Shown in pieces: positions 24,755 to 25,830 of a stretch of DNA of 25,830 bases (position 1 is the stretch's first letter; each line of letters begins with the position of its first letter). The DNA is taken from positions 1 through 25,830 of the forward strand of contig JAPFFF010000334.1 of the NCBI GenBank assembly GCA_039105265.1, read 5' to 3'. Source of the DNA: Tritrichomonas musculus (taxonomy: Eukaryota; Parabasalia; Tritrichomonadida; Tritrichomonadidae). The notes below the pieces were generated by a model that searched no databases, was not told the origin of the DNA, and saw nothing but the letters and a program-made list of their open reading frames with translations. The position numbers and the translations under genes were made by a program.

Positions 24755-25830
24755 TTAGAGCCAAAAATCTAAATCTGCCTCATCATCATCTTTAACCGTT
24801 GTACTTTTATCGTTCTGCAATTTTTCACCAGTATCTTCCAAAATTGATGATTGCGATCCATTCGAATTCAATCCCATTTTCTTCTTCCTCATGACAACAA
24901 AGACGATTGCTACAACTGCAACCAAAACAGCAGCAGCGACGCCGCATATGATTCCAATGAGAGTTCCCTTGCTGATTCCTCCAGCCGCTTTGCCAGTGAT
25001 CACGTTGTTTGCGTTTTCGCTGGCTGAACTGAAATCTGACAGATCGGTTCCGTCGCCTGGCACTGGCTGTGGATTTTCACTCACAATTTCAATACTCGCT
25101 GAGGGCGGATCTTCATGATCTTCATTGCTCGAATAAGCTGAACTTTTTCCTTCCTCTTGCAGACTGCTTGACGAAGACTCGCTGCCAGACTGCGAGTCGC
25201 CGGTCGAGAAATCGCTTGCTTCGAGTTCTTCGCTGCTGGCAGTGAGCGACGACTCCTCCGATTGCAATGATGACTCGCTGTCTGATGAAGTCTCGCTTTC
25301 GAATGAGCCAAGTGATTCGCTTCCTGCTTCCTTTTCACTTGAAAAATCAGAAGTCTCGCTTTCTAATTGTTCGCCGCCTGATGAGACATCGCCAGCTGAT
25401 GACCGCAGCTCGCTTTCAGAGTGGAATTCACTGGAATCGCTGCTCTCATCCGAATAAACAGATTCGCTTTCAGAGTGGAATTCACTTGAATCGCTGCTCT
25501 CATCCGAATAAACAGATTCGCTTTCAGAGTGGAATTCACTTGAATCGCTGCTCTCATCTGAATAAACAGATTCGCTTTCAGAATGGAATTCACTGGAATC
25601 GCTGCTCTCATCTGAATAAACAGATTCGCTTTCAGAGTGGAATTCACTGGAATCGCTGCTCTCATCTGAATAAACAGATTCGCTTTCAGAATGGAATTCA
25701 CTGGAATCGCTGCTCTCATCTGAATAAACAGATTCGCTTTCAGAATGGAATTCACTGGAATCGCTGCTCTCATCCGAATAAACAGATTCGCTTTCAGAAT
25801 GGAATTCACTTGAATCGCTGCTCTCATCCG
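24755..25830 (-). CDS. C-terminal part of a Ser/acid-rich type I surface membrane protein (5' end outside window)
   Basis: The frame is open from the window edge to the stop at 24755, about 357 residues; the N-terminus and any signal peptide lie beyond 25830. Going toward the C-terminus there are at least seven copies of an 18-residue repeat (SDSSEFHSESESVYSDES), then about 150 residues of less regular Ser/Glu/Asp-rich sequence. Next comes a Pro-containing spacer (ENPQPVPGDGTDLSDF), a membrane span of about 25 residues rich in Ala, Val and Ile (GIICGVAAAVLVAVVAIVFVV) at about 24892-24967, a stop-transfer RKKK, and a cytosolic tail of about 45 residues ending DEADLDFWL. The outer part would be highly acidic and heavily phospho- or glyco-modifiable, like mucin-type or phosphoprotein-like coats. 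A shorter protein starting near 25267 would need a TTG start and can be set aside. GC content is visibly higher than in the neighbours. Confidence 0.85.
   Translation of the reverse strand, partial: DESSDSSEFHSESESVYSDESSDSSEFHSESESVYSDESSDSSEFHSESESVYSDESSDSSEFHSESESVYSDESSDSSEFHSESESVYSDESSDSSEFHSESESVYSDESSDSSEFHSESESVYSDESSDSSEFHSESELRSSAGDVSSGGEQLESETSDFSSEKEAGSESLGSFESETSSDSESSLQSEESSLTASSEELEASDFSTGDSQSGSESSSSSLQEEGKSSAYSSNEDHEDPPSASIEIVSENPQPVPGDGTDLSDFSSASENANNVITGKAAGGISKGTLIGIICGVAAAVLVAVVAIVFVVMRKKKMGLNSNGSQSSILEDTGEKLQNDKSTTVKDDDEADLDFWL
25410..25830 (-). repeat. 54-bp tandem repeat array coding an 18-residue unit
   Basis: Seven full 54-bp units begin at 25443, 25497, 25551, 25605, 25659, 25713 and 25767, with a partial unit before (about 25410) and the next one cut by the window end. 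Units differ at only three positions: the last base of TCG/TCA, of CAC/CAT and of TCC/TCA codons on the coding (minus) strand. All are silent. Confidence 0.95.

Noticed and set aside
25363-25827. Minus-strand frame with a tandem MRAAIxVNSILKANLFI-type repeat
   Set aside because: It is the out-of-frame reading of the 54-bp array. Differences between units are silent only in the Ser/Glu/Asp frame, which also continues into the membrane span.
25410-25830. CRISPR-like regular repeats
   Set aside because: Units are contiguous with no unique spacers, and the array codes for protein in a eukaryotic gene.

Overview
The window looks like nuclear DNA of a parabasalid flagellate, most likely a Tritrichomonas-type trichomonad. 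The DNA is very AT-rich, genes are compact and almost intronless, and many starts lie a few tens of bases or less after a TCA(T/C/A)-type motif resembling the trichomonad initiator (Inr). The protein content also fits: LRR-rich proteins, a many-membrane-span cyclase-like protein with a PAS domain, a caspase-like family and a Ser/acid-rich surface protein. No viral gene, tRNA or rRNA was recognised.

Layout. 1-534 is a decayed coding relic of unknown family. 969-1473 and 1495-2298 are two non-autonomous inverted-repeat elements lying almost end to end, each with its own 8-bp target duplication. Then come an Spg1/Tem1-like Ras-family protein (2366-2995, +), the splicing factor SPF27/BCAS2 (3867-4346, +), an LRR protein with a PP2C-like tail (4531-7458, -), a small single-span membrane protein (7983-8321, -) sharing a tiny divergent promoter with a minimal CDC25-like phosphatase (8371-8802, +), a caspase-fold protein with Lys/Ala and Ala/Gln/Pro tails (9598-10950, +), a helical-repeat protein (11347-12717, +) and an orphan acidic/basic protein (13244-13891, -). 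These are followed by the histone chaperone ASF1, whose gene carries a 36-bp intron (14747-15241, +), a 1355-residue membrane PAS/cyclase-like protein (15790-19857, -), an LRR-RI/coiled-coil/Lys-rich protein (20519-22915, -), a Sel1-repeat protein with a probable ubiquitin-like N-terminus (23588-24490, +) and the C-terminal part of a surface protein with a 54-bp repeat array that runs off the window (24755-25830, -).

How they fit together. The genes are not an operon: strands alternate, each gene appears to have its own core promoter, and the set mixes cell-cycle (CDC25, Spg1-like), splicing (SPF27), chromatin (ASF1), signalling and surface roles. The most striking feature is four apparent pseudoenzymes in 26 kb. 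The Spg1-like GTPase has lost its P-loop Lys/Thr and switch II Asp/Gln. The PP2C-like domain has lost its metal-binding Asp residues. The caspase-like protein has Arg where the catalytic His should be. The nucleotide-cyclase domain lacks its usual catalytic motifs. In each case the fold appears to be kept. Other notable points are the ASF1 mini-intron, the overlapping divergent Inr pair at 8353-8367 and the synonymous-only variation in the surface-protein repeats.
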